Assembly: GCA_030428945.1 (NCBI GenBank)
Contig: JAUIEC010000001.1
Coordinates: forward strand, 406,438 to 470,437
Direction of reading: 5' to 3'
DNA length: 64,000 nt
Source of the DNA: Phycisphaerae bacterium
GTDB taxonomy: Bacteria > Planctomycetota > Phycisphaerae > UBA1845 > Fen-1342
Shown here: piece by piece, positions 41,099-49,840 of the stretch
Position numbering within the stretch: position 1 is the first letter of the stretch
How the letters are laid out: the number at the start of each line of letters is the position of its first letter
Notes under the pieces: generated by a model
What the model saw: only the letters and a program-made list of their open reading frames with translations
The model's database searches: none
What the model was told of the DNA's origin: nothing
Made by a program: the position numbers and the translations under genes

Positions 41099-42163
41099 CT
41101 ACTTCTTGGGCATCTTCAGCTTCATGCCGGCCTTGATGTCGTCCGGACTTTCGAGCTGATCGCGGTTCAGGGCGTAGATTTCCTTCCAGCGGGCCACGTC
41201 GCCGAGGACCACGCGGGCGATCTTGCTGAGGGAGTCGCCGGATGCGACCACGTAGGTCAGCTCGGACGCCGGCTTCGGGGCCGGGATCGGGCGTTCGGCC
41301 GCTCGCTGGCGGGCGATCATCTCACGGGCGTCGGCTTCGGAGGGGATCACGAGCTTGTCCCCGATCTTGAGCCGGGTCGGATTGACGTTCGGGTTGGCGA
41401 GCTGAATCGCTTTCCACATGCGCTCGTCGCCGTAGTAGTGGTCGGCGATGTAGCTCAGGTTGTCGCCCGACTCGATCACGTGCTCGCGCTCGCCGCCGCG
41501 TCGCGTGCTCGGTTTGGGCGCCTGGGTGCCGCGCGGCGCCAGCGGTTCGTCGCGGCGGCTCGGCGGGGTCGGGATCGCCGTCGGGGTCGGGGCCGGGTCG
41601 GCCGGCGTGGTTTCCGGCCGGGCGATCGGCACGGTCGGGCGCGTCACCGGGCTGCCGGTGGTCGGGGGCCGCGTGACCGGCTCGCTGGGCGGCGGCGTGG
41701 TGGCCGGGCTGGTGCGGGTCGGCGTGTCGATCCTGACGGTCGGTTCCGGGTCAGCCGGCGGGATCGTCGCCCGCGGCGGGGCTGTGGGGCGCGGTGTCGG
41801 CTGGGTCGGGTTTGGTCGCGTGATGCCGGCGCCGTTGCGTCCGGGCGGGGTGGTGGTTCGTCCGGGGTTGATGGTTCGGCCGGGGCTGGTTCGGGTGTTG
41901 CTGGCCGGGCTGGTTCGCCCGGGGCTGGTGTTCCGGTCGGGGGTGCTGGTGCGGTTGCGGGCGGGGGTCTGAGGCTGTCGCCCGGTCTTGGGTTCGGCCT
42001 GCATCGATTTGGTCAGGTCCTGCGCCATTTCGCTGGCGGGGGCGGTGGCATCGAAGGGCAGGTCCTGCTTGGGGCCCTCGCCGGGCCGCGAGACCAGGTA
42101 GAGCGTCAGGGCCACGAGGCCGACAAAGCCGACCACGAGGGTCATCTTCAGTCCGGTGGGCAT
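41099..42163 (-). CDS. LysM peptidoglycan-binding protein, membrane-anchored
   Basis: 354 aa from ATG 42163. TM segment about 6-24 (MTLVVGFVGLVALTLYLV). About 40-200 is a disordered Pro/Thr/Arg linker of TSPGR-type repeats. Two LysM modules end the protein: HVIESGDNLSYIADHYYGDERMWKAIQLANPNVNPTRLKIGDKLVIP (about 220-267) and YVVASGDSLSKIARVVLGDVARWKEIYALNRDQL (about 298-350). LysM binds GlcNAc-containing polymers, so it is probably a wall-tethering factor. A linker this long would span the periplasm. Confidence 0.85.
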   Translation of the reverse strand: MPTGLKMTLVVGFVGLVALTLYLVSRPGEGPKQDLPFDATAPASEMAQDLTKSMQAEPKTGRQPQTPARNRTSTPDRNTSPGRTSPASNTRTSPGRTINPGRTTTPPGRNGAGITRPNPTQPTPRPTAPPRATIPPADPEPTVRIDTPTRTSPATTPPPSEPVTRPPTTGSPVTRPTVPIARPETTPADPAPTPTAIPTPPSRRDEPLAPRGTQAPKPSTRRGGEREHVIESGDNLSYIADHYYGDERMWKAIQLANPNVNPTRLKIGDKLVIPSEADAREMIARQRAAERPIPAPKPASELTYVVASGDSLSKIARVVLGDVARWKEIYALNRDQLESPDDIKAGMKLKMPKK

Positions 42164-42380
42164 AACGGTTCGCCTGCGGGAGGCCGGGTCAAATCCGCAC
42201 AACAGGGAAGCCGGGGCGAGCGGGCCCGCAATCCCGATCGCGACCCGGATTATAACGCAGGATGAGGGCCTGCCCAGATCCCTTGACACTCTGTTTACGG
42301 TTCGAAGCCCGCCGGGTGGCGGGAAATCACACGCGGCGAAGGCCCTGGAGAGGCACCTTCGCCGCGTGCATCGATTCCGG

Positions 42381-45300
42381 TTACTGCTGCAGGGCGGGTC
42401 GCCCGGCCGGGCCGCGGCGCTTCTGGCGGGCGATGCCGACCATCAGCAGGGGGGCGGCCACGGCGATGGACGAGTACGTCCCGGTGACGATGCCGACCAT
42501 CATGCAGTAGTTGAAGCCGCGGATGCTGGTGCCGCCGAAGATGTACATGACCAGCAGGACCGCGAGGGTCGTGACGCTGGTCATGATCGTCCGGCTGAGG
42601 CACTGGTTGATGCTGCGGTTGACCACCTCCGGCGAAACCACGCCGAGCCGTCCGCGGGTCTCGCGGATCCGGTCGAAGACGACGATCGTGTCGTTGATCG
42701 AGTAGCCGATGATCGTCAGGAACGCGGCGATCACGGTCATGTCGATCGTGAAGGCCTCGGCCAGCAGGAGCGGACCGATCGGCGTCTTGGCCACGAAGAA
42801 GATGAAGCCCATGAAGGCGAGGGCGATCAGCACGTCGTGGACCAGGGCGACCACGCCGGCCACGCCGTACATCGGCCGGCCGAAGCGGATCCAGAGATAG
42901 GCGATGATGACCAGCCAACTGAGGATCAGGGCGAGCGAGGCCTGGGTGACCGACTGGCTGGCGATCTGCGGCTTGAACTGGGTGACGCGGCGGAAGCTCT
43001 GCTCGGTGTCGAGTGCGGCCAGGGCCACGCCCAGTTCGCGGCTGGCGAGCATCTCGGCCCAGACGGCTTCGTTGTCGCCGTAGCGGATCTGCGTGTCGGC
43101 CACGACGAGGGCGACGTCCGTGTAGAGTTCCTCGCTGCCGGGTGCTTTCTGGATGCCGATCAGTTCGAACTGTCGCCAGGGCAGGTCGGCGTAGTCCGGC
43201 TGCAGGCGCATGTTGGTCAGTCGCTGGCGGAGCACCTTGAGGTCCTGCGGCGGCTGGAGCCCGCTGAATCGCAGGGCGGCCCCGCCGACGTAGTCGCCGA
43301 GGTCGGCGGTCACGCCGCGCGGCAGGCCCGGGATGACGCCTTCCATCCGCCGTTCGGTGATCGGATACGGCAGTCCGTTGTCGCCTTCGAACGAGTAGGT
43401 GACCCGCGGCCGGCGCTGCAGATCGTCGCCGAAGGCTTCGATCAGCGAGTACTGCAGCAGTTGCGTGTTGGTCGTCGTGGTCGTCAGGTTCCAGAGCAGG
43501 CCCTCGTTCTCGGGCGAGTCCGTCTCGATGACCTTCCCGATGTTGCTGCGGGCGATGCGACCGCCGTCGTCGCGGGAAGCCAGGCGCTGGACGAACGTCT
43601 GCAGTTCGCTGCCGGTCCGGTTTTCGGCCGGGCGGATCAGGACGCTGGCGCCGTCGTTGCTGAGGGCGACGCCGTCCTTCTCGATCATGTCGGCGCTTTC
43701 CAGCGGTTCGGCGATCAGGGCCGCGAGGACCGGCGCCGGGATGTTCTGCGCGGACGCCGTCAGCGTGTTCGTGCCGGCCGCGACCTGCGTGGCGTCGAGT
43801 TCCTGCTGCCAGCCGGTGATCTGGTCGCCGACGCGCTGCAGGGCGGAGGCGATCTCGATGTCGTTGTACTTGGTCTTCACGTCGGGCTTGAGTTCGAGTT
43901 CGACGTTGGTTCCGCCGAGGAACTCGACGTCGAGGACCCGTTCGCCCTCCAGGTACAGCGCGCCGCCGCCGACGGTGATCAGCGCGACGGACATGATCGC
44001 GAACATGCGCCGCTTGGCGTACCAGTCGATGGTCGGGACGCCGACCAGGTGCATCATGTTGATGCCCTTGATGATCTTCTGCTTGATCAGCAGGGTGAAG
44101 ATCGTCCGCGTGACGAACAGGGCCGTGAACAGACTGGTGACGATGCCCCAGCCGAGGGTCAGGCCGAAGCCCTTGATCTCTTCGCTGCCGACCTTGTAGA
44201 TGATCACGCAGGTCAGCAGCGTGGTGATGTTCGCGTCGATAATCGTGCTGAAGGCCTTGTCGTAGCCGTTCTTGATGATCATCCGCAGGGTCGAGCCGCG
44301 TTCGCGTTCCTCCCGCATCCGCTCGAAGATCAGCACGTTGGCGTCGACCGTCATGCCGATCGTCAGGATGATGCCGGCGATGCCCGCGAGCGTGATCCGT
44401 GCGCCGAGCATGGCCATCGCGGCCAGGACCAGCAGCACGTTCAGGATCAGGGCCACGTTGGCGATCGCGCCGGCGGTGAGGTAGTAGACGATCATGATCA
44501 CTCCGACGACGACCAGGCCGGCGATGCCGGCGAACATGGCCCGTCGCAGGTTGGACGCGCCGAGGCTCGAGCCGATCGTGATCTCGCTCAGCGGCGTGTC
44601 CTTCAGCTTGGCGGGCAGCACCCCGGCCTGCATCGTCTTGACCAGGTAATCCAGCTTCTCGAGGCTGAAGTCGCCGGTGATGATGCCCTGGTTGCTGATC
44701 TTGCTCTGAATCGTCGCGTGCGAGTAACTCTTGTCGTCGATGAAGATCGACAACTGGTTGCCCTGGTTGTCGCCGGTCAGCTTGCCGAAGCGGGCCGCCC
44801 CGATCGGGTCGAGGCCGAACGCCACGCACCGCCGGCCCTGGCCGTCACGGTCGATCCGGGCCGACTTGAGCTTCCAGCGCTGCGCGTCCGGGCCGCGCTC
44901 GACCAGCAGGCCGTTCTCGCTGCCGACCAGCGCCAGCACGTACCAGTCCTGGCCGCGCTTGCCGATCACCGCGTTCTGCTGCCGCTCCATGTCGAGCGGG
45001 TTGATGTTCTTCAGCTCCGACGACGACCGCAGGTTCATGAAGCTGACCGCGTTGTCGATCTTGAACCACTGGGCCTCGTCGCCGGCCTGCGGCTGCGGGC
45101 CGATCTCCTCGAGCTGCTGCCGGAAGAAGTCGTTGCGGCTGCGGTACTGCTCGCCGGCCGGGGCCAGGATGCGGAACTCGAGCACGCCGGCACCGCTCAG
45201 CAGACGCCGCAGGTCGTTCGGGCCTTCCAGGAACGCCCGCTTGCCGCGCCACGCGTCGTGGGCCGCGATCGCCTTCTCGATCTTGTCGGCCAGTTGCGGG

Positions 45301-46016
45301 AACTCGGCCTTGATCTGGGCGATCTCCTGCTTGCGGGTCTCGGTGTTGATCTCGGTTTCCAGCACGGCCTGGAAGCGGGCCGGCTGGATGTTGGTCGCCC
45401 GCACGCGGTCCTTGGCGTCCTCGACCGCTTCGCGGGCGTCACGCAGGGCGAGCTTGCGGGCCCGTTCGTCGGACGGCTGCGAGGCCGCGGTCGCGGCGTA
45501 CTCGGCCTCGAGCGCCTGGTAGGCGTCCCACTTCTCGGCCAGCGTGTCGAGCATCGCCCGCCGATCGGCGTCGCCGCGGGCCAGGCGGTCCAGTTCGCTG
45601 TCCCGGTCGCTGGCGTAGAGGGCGGCTTCCAGGTCGCTGTTCTTGATGATCGAGGCGAACAGTTCCTCTTCCGCCTCGGTGTAGGCCGCCTTCAGGTCGG
45701 CGTTCTCGGCCGGCGGCAGCGGCATCTGCACTTCGATGCGGTTGCGGCTGAGGACCTTCCAGTCCAGGTCGTAGACGCCCTTCGGGTCGACCCGCTTCTT
45801 GAGCAGTTGGACCATCTGGTCGGCCAGGTTGTAGTTCTGTTCGTCCTCGTCTTCCTGGATCTCGAAGATCATCGCCACGCCACCGGCGATATCGAGCCCC
45901 GGCCGGAGGTTCAGGCGGACGCCCTGTTCGCTGTCGTAGCGGAACAGTACGAAGCACGCGGCGACGATTACCAGCCCGATCAACATCAGGCGCTGATTCA
46001 GGTTTTTTTCCCACAT
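42381..46016 (-). CDS. secDF: Protein translocase SecD/SecF fusion
   Basis: 1211 aa. SecD part: N-terminal span (10-24), LRPGLDIAGGV (38-47) and LKKRVDP (72-78). Between RIEVQMP (93-99) and LRRLLSGAGVLEFRI (269-283) lies a ~165-residue, highly charged helical insertion absent from typical SecD. The SecD core ends with RDGQGR-like periplasmic strands and six spans. The SecF part begins in the second half (MLVGVPTIDWYAKRRM, LEGERVLDVEFLGGT) and ends with IGYSINDTIVVFDRIRETRG and the last spans. Fused secDF occurs in Bacilli and planctomycetes; it uses the proton motive force to complete export. GAGGAAG lies about 7 bp before ATG. Confidence 0.93.
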   Translation of the reverse strand: MWEKNLNQRLMLIGLVIVAACFVLFRYDSEQGVRLNLRPGLDIAGGVAMIFEIQEDEDEQNYNLADQMVQLLKKRVDPKGVYDLDWKVLSRNRIEVQMPLPPAENADLKAAYTEAEEELFASIIKNSDLEAALYASDRDSELDRLARGDADRRAMLDTLAEKWDAYQALEAEYAATAASQPSDERARKLALRDAREAVEDAKDRVRATNIQPARFQAVLETEINTETRKQEIAQIKAEFPQLADKIEKAIAAHDAWRGKRAFLEGPNDLRRLLSGAGVLEFRILAPAGEQYRSRNDFFRQQLEEIGPQPQAGDEAQWFKIDNAVSFMNLRSSSELKNINPLDMERQQNAVIGKRGQDWYVLALVGSENGLLVERGPDAQRWKLKSARIDRDGQGRRCVAFGLDPIGAARFGKLTGDNQGNQLSIFIDDKSYSHATIQSKISNQGIITGDFSLEKLDYLVKTMQAGVLPAKLKDTPLSEITIGSSLGASNLRRAMFAGIAGLVVVGVIMIVYYLTAGAIANVALILNVLLVLAAMAMLGARITLAGIAGIILTIGMTVDANVLIFERMREERERGSTLRMIIKNGYDKAFSTIIDANITTLLTCVIIYKVGSEEIKGFGLTLGWGIVTSLFTALFVTRTIFTLLIKQKIIKGINMMHLVGVPTIDWYAKRRMFAIMSVALITVGGGALYLEGERVLDVEFLGGTNVELELKPDVKTKYNDIEIASALQRVGDQITGWQQELDATQVAAGTNTLTASAQNIPAPVLAALIAEPLESADMIEKDGVALSNDGASVLIRPAENRTGSELQTFVQRLASRDDGGRIARSNIGKVIETDSPENEGLLWNLTTTTTNTQLLQYSLIEAFGDDLQRRPRVTYSFEGDNGLPYPITERRMEGVIPGLPRGVTADLGDYVGGAALRFSGLQPPQDLKVLRQRLTNMRLQPDYADLPWRQFELIGIQKAPGSEELYTDVALVVADTQIRYGDNEAVWAEMLASRELGVALAALDTEQSFRRVTQFKPQIASQSVTQASLALILSWLVIIAYLWIRFGRPMYGVAGVVALVHDVLIALAFMGFIFFVAKTPIGPLLLAEAFTIDMTVIAAFLTIIGYSINDTIVVFDRIRETRGRLGVVSPEVVNRSINQCLSRTIMTSVTTLAVLLVMYIFGGTSIRGFNYCMMVGIVTGTYSSIAVAAPLLMVGIARQKRRGPAGRPALQQ

Positions 46017-46142
46017 GAGAGATCTTCCTCGAATTGGATCAAACGGCGGCGGGCCGCCCGTGGCGGGCCCGGCGCATCGGTATCAGTGGCACAAGTGTTC
46101 TGGGCAGTTGCGAGACAGTCGTTGCGGTCCGGTGGACCGGGC

Positions 46143-46514
46143 TCAGGCCCGCGGCGGACCGGTCGGCCGGTGACCGACCAGCAGCGGGGGCAGCGCCGGG
46201 CGCGGCAGCGCGACCGGGCGGCGACTGTTACGCGGACGCGGCGGGCGGGCGGTCCAGGGGGACGCGGCGACGTCCGCGGCGCGTTCCAGTTCGGGAGTGT
46301 CGGGCGTCAGCGGCGTGCGGCGCAGGTCCAGGTCCGGGATCGTCTGCGCCAGCACCGGCGAAGGCGGCCGATGTTCGTCCTCGCGCTCGGCCGGCCGAGC
46401 CGGGACCGGCTCGCTGAGCGGGGCGGCATACAGCTTCCCGTCGGCCGGCAGAAGTGCCAGCAGCGCCAGGAACGCCGTTCCGCGGACCAGAGGTTGCATC
46501 AGCAGTACGCCCAT
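46143..46514 (-). CDS. Small Pro-rich secreted protein upstream of secDF
   Basis: 123 aa from ATG 46514 (MGVLLMQPLVRGTAFLALLALLPADG), or ATG 46499 with the same signal peptide. The mature chain is short, Pro- and Arg-rich (PLTPDTPELERAADVAASPWTARPP) with no fold or motif recognisable. It is in the same direction as secDF with 126 bp between. In many bacteria this position holds YajC, which this is not. Coding status is moderately supported by the signal peptide only. Confidence 0.45.
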   Translation of the reverse strand: MGVLLMQPLVRGTAFLALLALLPADGKLYAAPLSEPVPARPAEREDEHRPPSPVLAQTIPDLDLRRTPLTPDTPELERAADVAASPWTARPPRPRNSRRPVALPRPALPPLLVGHRPTGPPRA

Positions 46515-46674
46515 CGAACCCGGCATGATACCCGCCGGGCGGGGGGCGTGCCAGCGGGCCCGGCTTGCATCGGTCGGCGGCTGCGGGCACACTCTGCACC
46601 GCCCGGCCCGGGGCCCTCCGGCCCGACCGGGGCAGGTCACGTCGGCCCGGACGGGTGCCCAGGTGAGGACCACG

Positions 46675-47355
46675 ATGCGTGCAGCCATGCGATGGACCGG
46701 TTTTCTGCTGCTGGCGGTGCTGCTGGCCGGGGGGTGTGCCCGCGGCAACGCCCTGCGGGTCGAGCAGCCGTTTGCCCCGCATTCGCAGCGGGACATGGAC
46801 CTGCGAAGCCGCTGGTGCTGGTACGCGGCCCTCGACGGGCGGCAGGCGCTGCTGCTGGAATTCCCGCTGCCGGCCTCGATCCGGGGGTTCAAGGCCTTCC
46901 GGGTCTACGCGGAGGTACCGAGCGGGTTCGGGACCTACGAGATCGACACGACCCGTTCCGGCGGCGCCCGGGCGTTCTTCGTTCAGGAAGTCGGCGAACT
47001 GCAGGGCAAGGTCGTCATTCGCGGCGGCCGGATCCGGGTCGCCCCGGTCGCCTTCGCCGCCGGGCAGCGGGCCGTCACGCTGACGCTGGAGGGCGACAAC
47101 GAGTTCCGCATCACCGGCCGGGTCGTGGCCGGCGACAACGACCTGGAAGTGCGGCGTTTCCTGCGTGAGTACCGCCCGGACGTCGAAGCGTTGCGGAGCC
47201 TGCACAAGGGATCCCCGGCCAGCCAGCCCGTCCGCCCCCCCGCGACCGCCCCGGCCCCCGCCCCACCCCCGCCGGCCGAACCCGCCCCCGAAGCCTCGAC
47301 CAACAGCGAAGACGCGGTCGAAAGCGACGCGTTCCTGTTCGAGCAGGAGAAGTGA
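46675..47355 (+). CDS. Lipoprotein of unknown function
   Basis: 226 aa. ATG 46675 has GAGGAC upstream. MRAAMRWTGFLLLAVLLAGGC has a lipobox-like end with Cys21. One beta-rich domain follows (RQALLLEFPLPASIRGFKAFRVYAEVPSGFGTYEI, RAVTLTLEGDNEFRITGRVVAGD), then a Pro/Ala-rich C-terminal tail. It is divergent from the preceding secreted gene with about 160 bp between. The stop TGA starts a GGGAGCNA array. Function unknown. Confidence 0.7.
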   Translation: MRAAMRWTGFLLLAVLLAGGCARGNALRVEQPFAPHSQRDMDLRSRWCWYAALDGRQALLLEFPLPASIRGFKAFRVYAEVPSGFGTYEIDTTRSGGARAFFVQEVGELQGKVVIRGGRIRVAPVAFAAGQRAVTLTLEGDNEFRITGRVVAGDNDLEVRRFLREYRPDVEALRSLHKGSPASQPVRPPATAPAPAPPPPAEPAPEASTNSEDAVESDAFLFEQEK

Positions 47356-47483
47356 GAGTCAGGGAGCGGGAGAGCGAGAGTTAGGGAGTAAGGGAGCCAG
47401 GGAGCAAGGGAGCAAGGGAGCAAGGGAGCCAGGGAGCGAGGGAGCCAGGGAGCGAGGGAGTAAGGGAGCCACGGAGCGAGGGG
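47353..47483 (+). repeat. GGGAGCNA octamer array
   Basis: About fourteen octamers (GGGAGCAA, GGGAGCCA, GGGAGCGA, GGGAGTAA) run on the + strand from the stop codon of the lipoprotein gene. A GC-rich stem (GGGCC-GGGCC) follows at about 47500. The interval 47356-47893 holds this array, then two palindromic elements, and no gene. Confidence 0.92.
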
Positions 47484-47664
47484 AAGGGGGTTACGGAGCG
47501 GGGGCCGGGCCCTGTTGCGTGGCGTGGCGGTCCGGCTGCCCAGCCCGGTGTAGGGTGCGTCATCGACGCGGCCGACCGCGGCTTCGCTGACGCGGAGGTT
47601 ACAGGCGTCGATGCCGCACCGCGTGGCAATCACTACTTATCCACACCGACCGAGTCGCCGTTCG

Positions 47665-47697
47665 AAAAGAGGGACAGCCACGTGCCTGTCCCCCTTT
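47665..47697. repeat. GGGACAG palindromic element, copy 1
   Basis: AAAAGAGGGACAG-CCACGTG-CCTGTCCCCCTTT: a near-palindrome centred on CACGTG with A-rich and T-rich ends, so it would look like a terminator hairpin on either strand. It is one of four copies in 47.6-50.8 kb. Confidence 0.88.
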
Positions 47698-47838
47698 AAT
47701 CCACACGAAACGGCAGGTCATGCGGAACATTGTGGAGCGGATTCCGATAAACGGGGCGTGATCGGCTGGTCCTCGATTGTGCTATTCGGAAGCTGTCGTT
47801 AGCTTCTGGAGTTCTTCGTTCGTCGGCGCGCGGAGAGG

Positions 47839-47872
47839 AAAAGAGGGACAGCCACGTGCCTGTCCCCCTTTT
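47839..47872. repeat. GGGACAG palindromic element, copy 2
   Basis: Identical core to copy 1 with longer A and T flanks. It lies 22 bp downstream of the stop codon of the PIN toxin gene and could serve as its terminator. Confidence 0.88.
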
Positions 47873-47893
47873 CTGCTTTTCTGTTTGAACTGT

Positions 47894-48310
47894 TCACTGG
47901 GCGAGGCCGAGCTGTTCGACGGCCTGGCGCGGTGTGACGACCGGGATGCCCTGCACGGTCTTGAGATCAAGCAGACCGCGTTGGTCACCCGAAACCACCA
48001 GGTCAGCTTGCCCGGCGACCGAGGATGCCAGGATCGGGTTGTCGTCCGGGTCCGGTGAGACCTGCAGGTCAGGCAGTTCTTCGAGCACCACCGCCTCGGC
48101 AGCGATCATGTTGAGCAGCTTGGCGGCCTCGTTTGGCTGAACCCACTTCTGGATCCGCGGCCGACTGAGCACATCACGCAGTTCCTGAAGTTGAAACGCT
48201 GACGTAATCAGGTCGAAGGCTTCGTCGAGCCAGGCGTCGACCGGCGTTGCGGAGGGGCCGTGTTGGATCAAAGCGGAAACGAGGACGTTGGTATCAAGGA
48301 CGACTTTCAC
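47894..48310 (-). CDS. PIN-domain toxin (VapC-like nuclease)
   Basis: 138 aa from GTG 48310. Acidic residues of the PIN active site: Asp6 (VVLDTNVLV), Glu43 (LQELRDVL), Asp89/90 (PDPDDNPILA) and Asp103/109 (ADLVVSGDQRGLL). It belongs to the COG1569-like family of putative toxin components that cleave RNA. The gene overlaps the 3' part of the antitoxin gene by 17 bp. Because that antitoxin is frameshifted, the toxin may be unneutralised or weakened, but its own reading frame is complete. Confidence 0.88.
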   Translation of the reverse strand: MKVVLDTNVLVSALIQHGPSATPVDAWLDEAFDLITSAFQLQELRDVLSRPRIQKWVQPNEAAKLLNMIAAEAVVLEELPDLQVSPDPDDNPILASSVAGQADLVVSGDQRGLLDLKTVQGIPVVTPRQAVEQLGLAQ

Positions 48311-48523
48311 GGACGGCCGCCAGCGCTTCGTTGATCTCAGCTTCGATCACTTGCGGGTCGGCATCCGCGGCGCGCTCCCGGATGTCTCGAAGGGTCTCAC
48401 GCAGGAGCTGCCGCCGCACCGCCTGCTGACATGCTGCGAAAGCTCGCCGCCGCCGTGTGCGGCGAGGTGGGCCTGAACCTGCTTATGCAGATCTTCGGGT
48501 ACGTCAATCAGCCAACGGTTCAT
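48294..48523 (-). pseudogene. Antitoxin gene with a frameshift (ribbon-helix-helix type)
   Basis: The N-terminal part from ATG 48523 reads MNRWLIDVPEDLHKQVQAHL...GGGELSQHV. After Val32 (codon at 48428-48430) the homologous continuation is in a different frame, two bases further: QAVRRQLLRETLRDIRERAADADPQVIEAEINEALAAV, ending at TGA 48294-48296. Frame 0 instead gives a Cys/Ser-rich nonsense tail. The joined product has the normal length and helix pattern of the COG1569 partner antitoxins. A sequencing error, a true mutation or programmed frameshifting cannot be told apart. Confidence 0.7.
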
Positions 48524-48650
48524 TGTGATCAGCTCCTTTGGTCCCAGGCGCTTTATTGCGTTTTATCGTGAATTGACTCGGGTGCGGTGACCACACCTTC
48601 ACCGACGAATCCTGCTCCCGCGCGCCTGTGCAGTCGTGTTGCCACCGGGG

Positions 48651-48684
48651 AAAAGAGAGAGGGACAGCCATGCGCCTGTGTCCC
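48651..48684. repeat. GGGACAG palindromic element, copy 3 (degenerate)
   Basis: AGAGAGGGACAG-CCATGCG-CCTGTGTCCC; the centre and right arm have diverged. The interval 48524-48827 holds this element and no recognised gene. Confidence 0.75.
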
Positions 48685-48827
48685 GACTCGGATACGTCGA
48701 TGTCGTATTCGTGTGGCCCGAGAAGTTCTGTTTCGGCTATATAAAATACCCAAAAACCTAGCGAAATACCTCGCTTCGGCGCATAATCCCCAGGTTGAGC
48801 TTCGGTTTGGTTTTTGATAGGTGGGGC

Positions 48828-49361
48828 ATGATGCGGTTGGTCAAGGCACTTCTCTTGGGAACGATCGTTGGATTGGCCGTCGCCGGGCTGGCGCATTTTG
48901 TCCCGGTTGATTGGCGCACCATTTTCGCCGGAATTGTGTCAGGGATTGTGACCGGCGTGGCGCTCACGCAAGCCCGTTCTCAGAAGGATGCGGAGCGGTT
49001 GATCGACCGGGTTCCGTCGGATCTCGTGGCTCCGACAGTGGTTTCCTTGTTGTATCTGGAGTACTGCATTCGATTGTGCGAGATCTCAGAAGTGGGTGGC
49101 CTAATGCCGTGGGCTCTTCTGGTTCCAGCGGCAGTCTGCGTCGTACTCCTCATCTTCAATTGGAGGGGCGTGCGGCTTCCGGGCTTGGATCTCAACGGTC
49201 GTGAAGTAAGGGTCATCTGTGGGCCCGGCATTCGCAGGTACGCCAAAGAGGTGGCGACGAAGCTTGCTGGTGGTATCACTTTGGCGGACTTATCGCGTGA
49301 GACGGGAATCAACTCGGGGCTTCTTGAAAAACTAGCCGAGTATCATCGCCGAGAGTTGTGA
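48828..49361 (+). CDS. Membrane protein with cytosolic HTH-like tail, partner of ECF sigma factor
   Basis: 177 aa from ATG 48828 (AGGTGG upstream); a TTG 11 codons earlier is less likely. Hydrophobic spans about 5-23 (VKALLLGTIVGLAVAGLAHF), 30-47 and 93-111 (MPWALLVPAAVCVVLLIF), with a fourth weak one near 65-78. The C-terminal 60 residues include GGITLADLSRETGINSGLLEKLAEYH, which has a helix-turn-helix-like pattern. Its stop overlaps the sigma gene start (TGATG), so the pair is coupled. Not a recognised anti-sigma family. Codon use is markedly less GC-rich than in flanking core genes. Confidence 0.65.
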   Translation: MMRLVKALLLGTIVGLAVAGLAHFVPVDWRTIFAGIVSGIVTGVALTQARSQKDAERLIDRVPSDLVAPTVVSLLYLEYCIRLCEISEVGGLMPWALLVPAAVCVVLLIFNWRGVRLPGLDLNGREVRVICGPGIRRYAKEVATKLAGGITLADLSRETGINSGLLEKLAEYHRREL

Positions 49362-49840
49362 TGTTCGACGTGGTTGGATTCGTCGAGAAAGCGACGACTC
49401 GGCAGCAACTGAGACGCGACCTGAGTCCGTTTCAACGAAACGCTGCCGACCTGATATCGCTTGACGACTTGGTGCAAGAGACGATTTCTCGAGCTCTGGC
49501 AGCCCGGGCAAGCTTTCGTGGTGATCGCCCGGAGCAGTGCATCGCGTGGATGCGTCGAATCGGCAAGAACGTTGTGACCGATGCTCAACGAAAAAACCAA
49601 ATCGAAAAGGCCAAGTTACCCATGGTCGCTAAACCAGACTCCGTTCCTCCGGAGCCGCAGGATTCTACTTCAGAAGAAGTGGAACTTGCGTTCCTGTCTT
49701 TGAGCAGCGTAGACGCCAGGCTCGTGAATGCAATCATCGCTGGACTCCCCTTTAAGGAAGCGGCCAGTATCCTGGAGATCACCGAGGAGGCGGCCCGCAA
49801 ACGATACTCGCGAGCGATGCAAAAGCTCGCTATGGATTAG
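49361..49840 (+). CDS. ECF-type RNA polymerase sigma factor
   Basis: 159 aa. Region 2: SLDDLVQETISRALAARASFRGDRPEQCIAWMRRIGKNVVTDAQRKN (about 33-77). Region 4: ELAFLSLSSVDARLVNAIIAGLPFKEAASILEITEEAARKRYSRAMQKL (about 105-156), including the HTH KEAASILEITEEAARKRYSRA. A Pro-rich linker joins them. Length and two-region organisation fit ECF sigma factors. It directs RNA polymerase to a dedicated promoter set. It is coupled to the membrane gene upstream and ends 11 bp inside the convergent gene. Confidence 0.85.
   Translation: MFDVVGFVEKATTRQQLRRDLSPFQRNAADLISLDDLVQETISRALAARASFRGDRPEQCIAWMRRIGKNVVTDAQRKNQIEKAKLPMVAKPDSVPPEPQDSTSEEVELAFLSLSSVDARLVNAIIAGLPFKEAASILEITEEAARKRYSRAMQKLAMD

Noticed and set aside
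42156-47168. A giant open frame on the + strand opposite secDF
   Set aside because: High GC with strong third-position bias leaves the antisense frame open; its translation is low-complexity Arg/Asp/Val with no domain, while secDF on the - strand is unmistakable.
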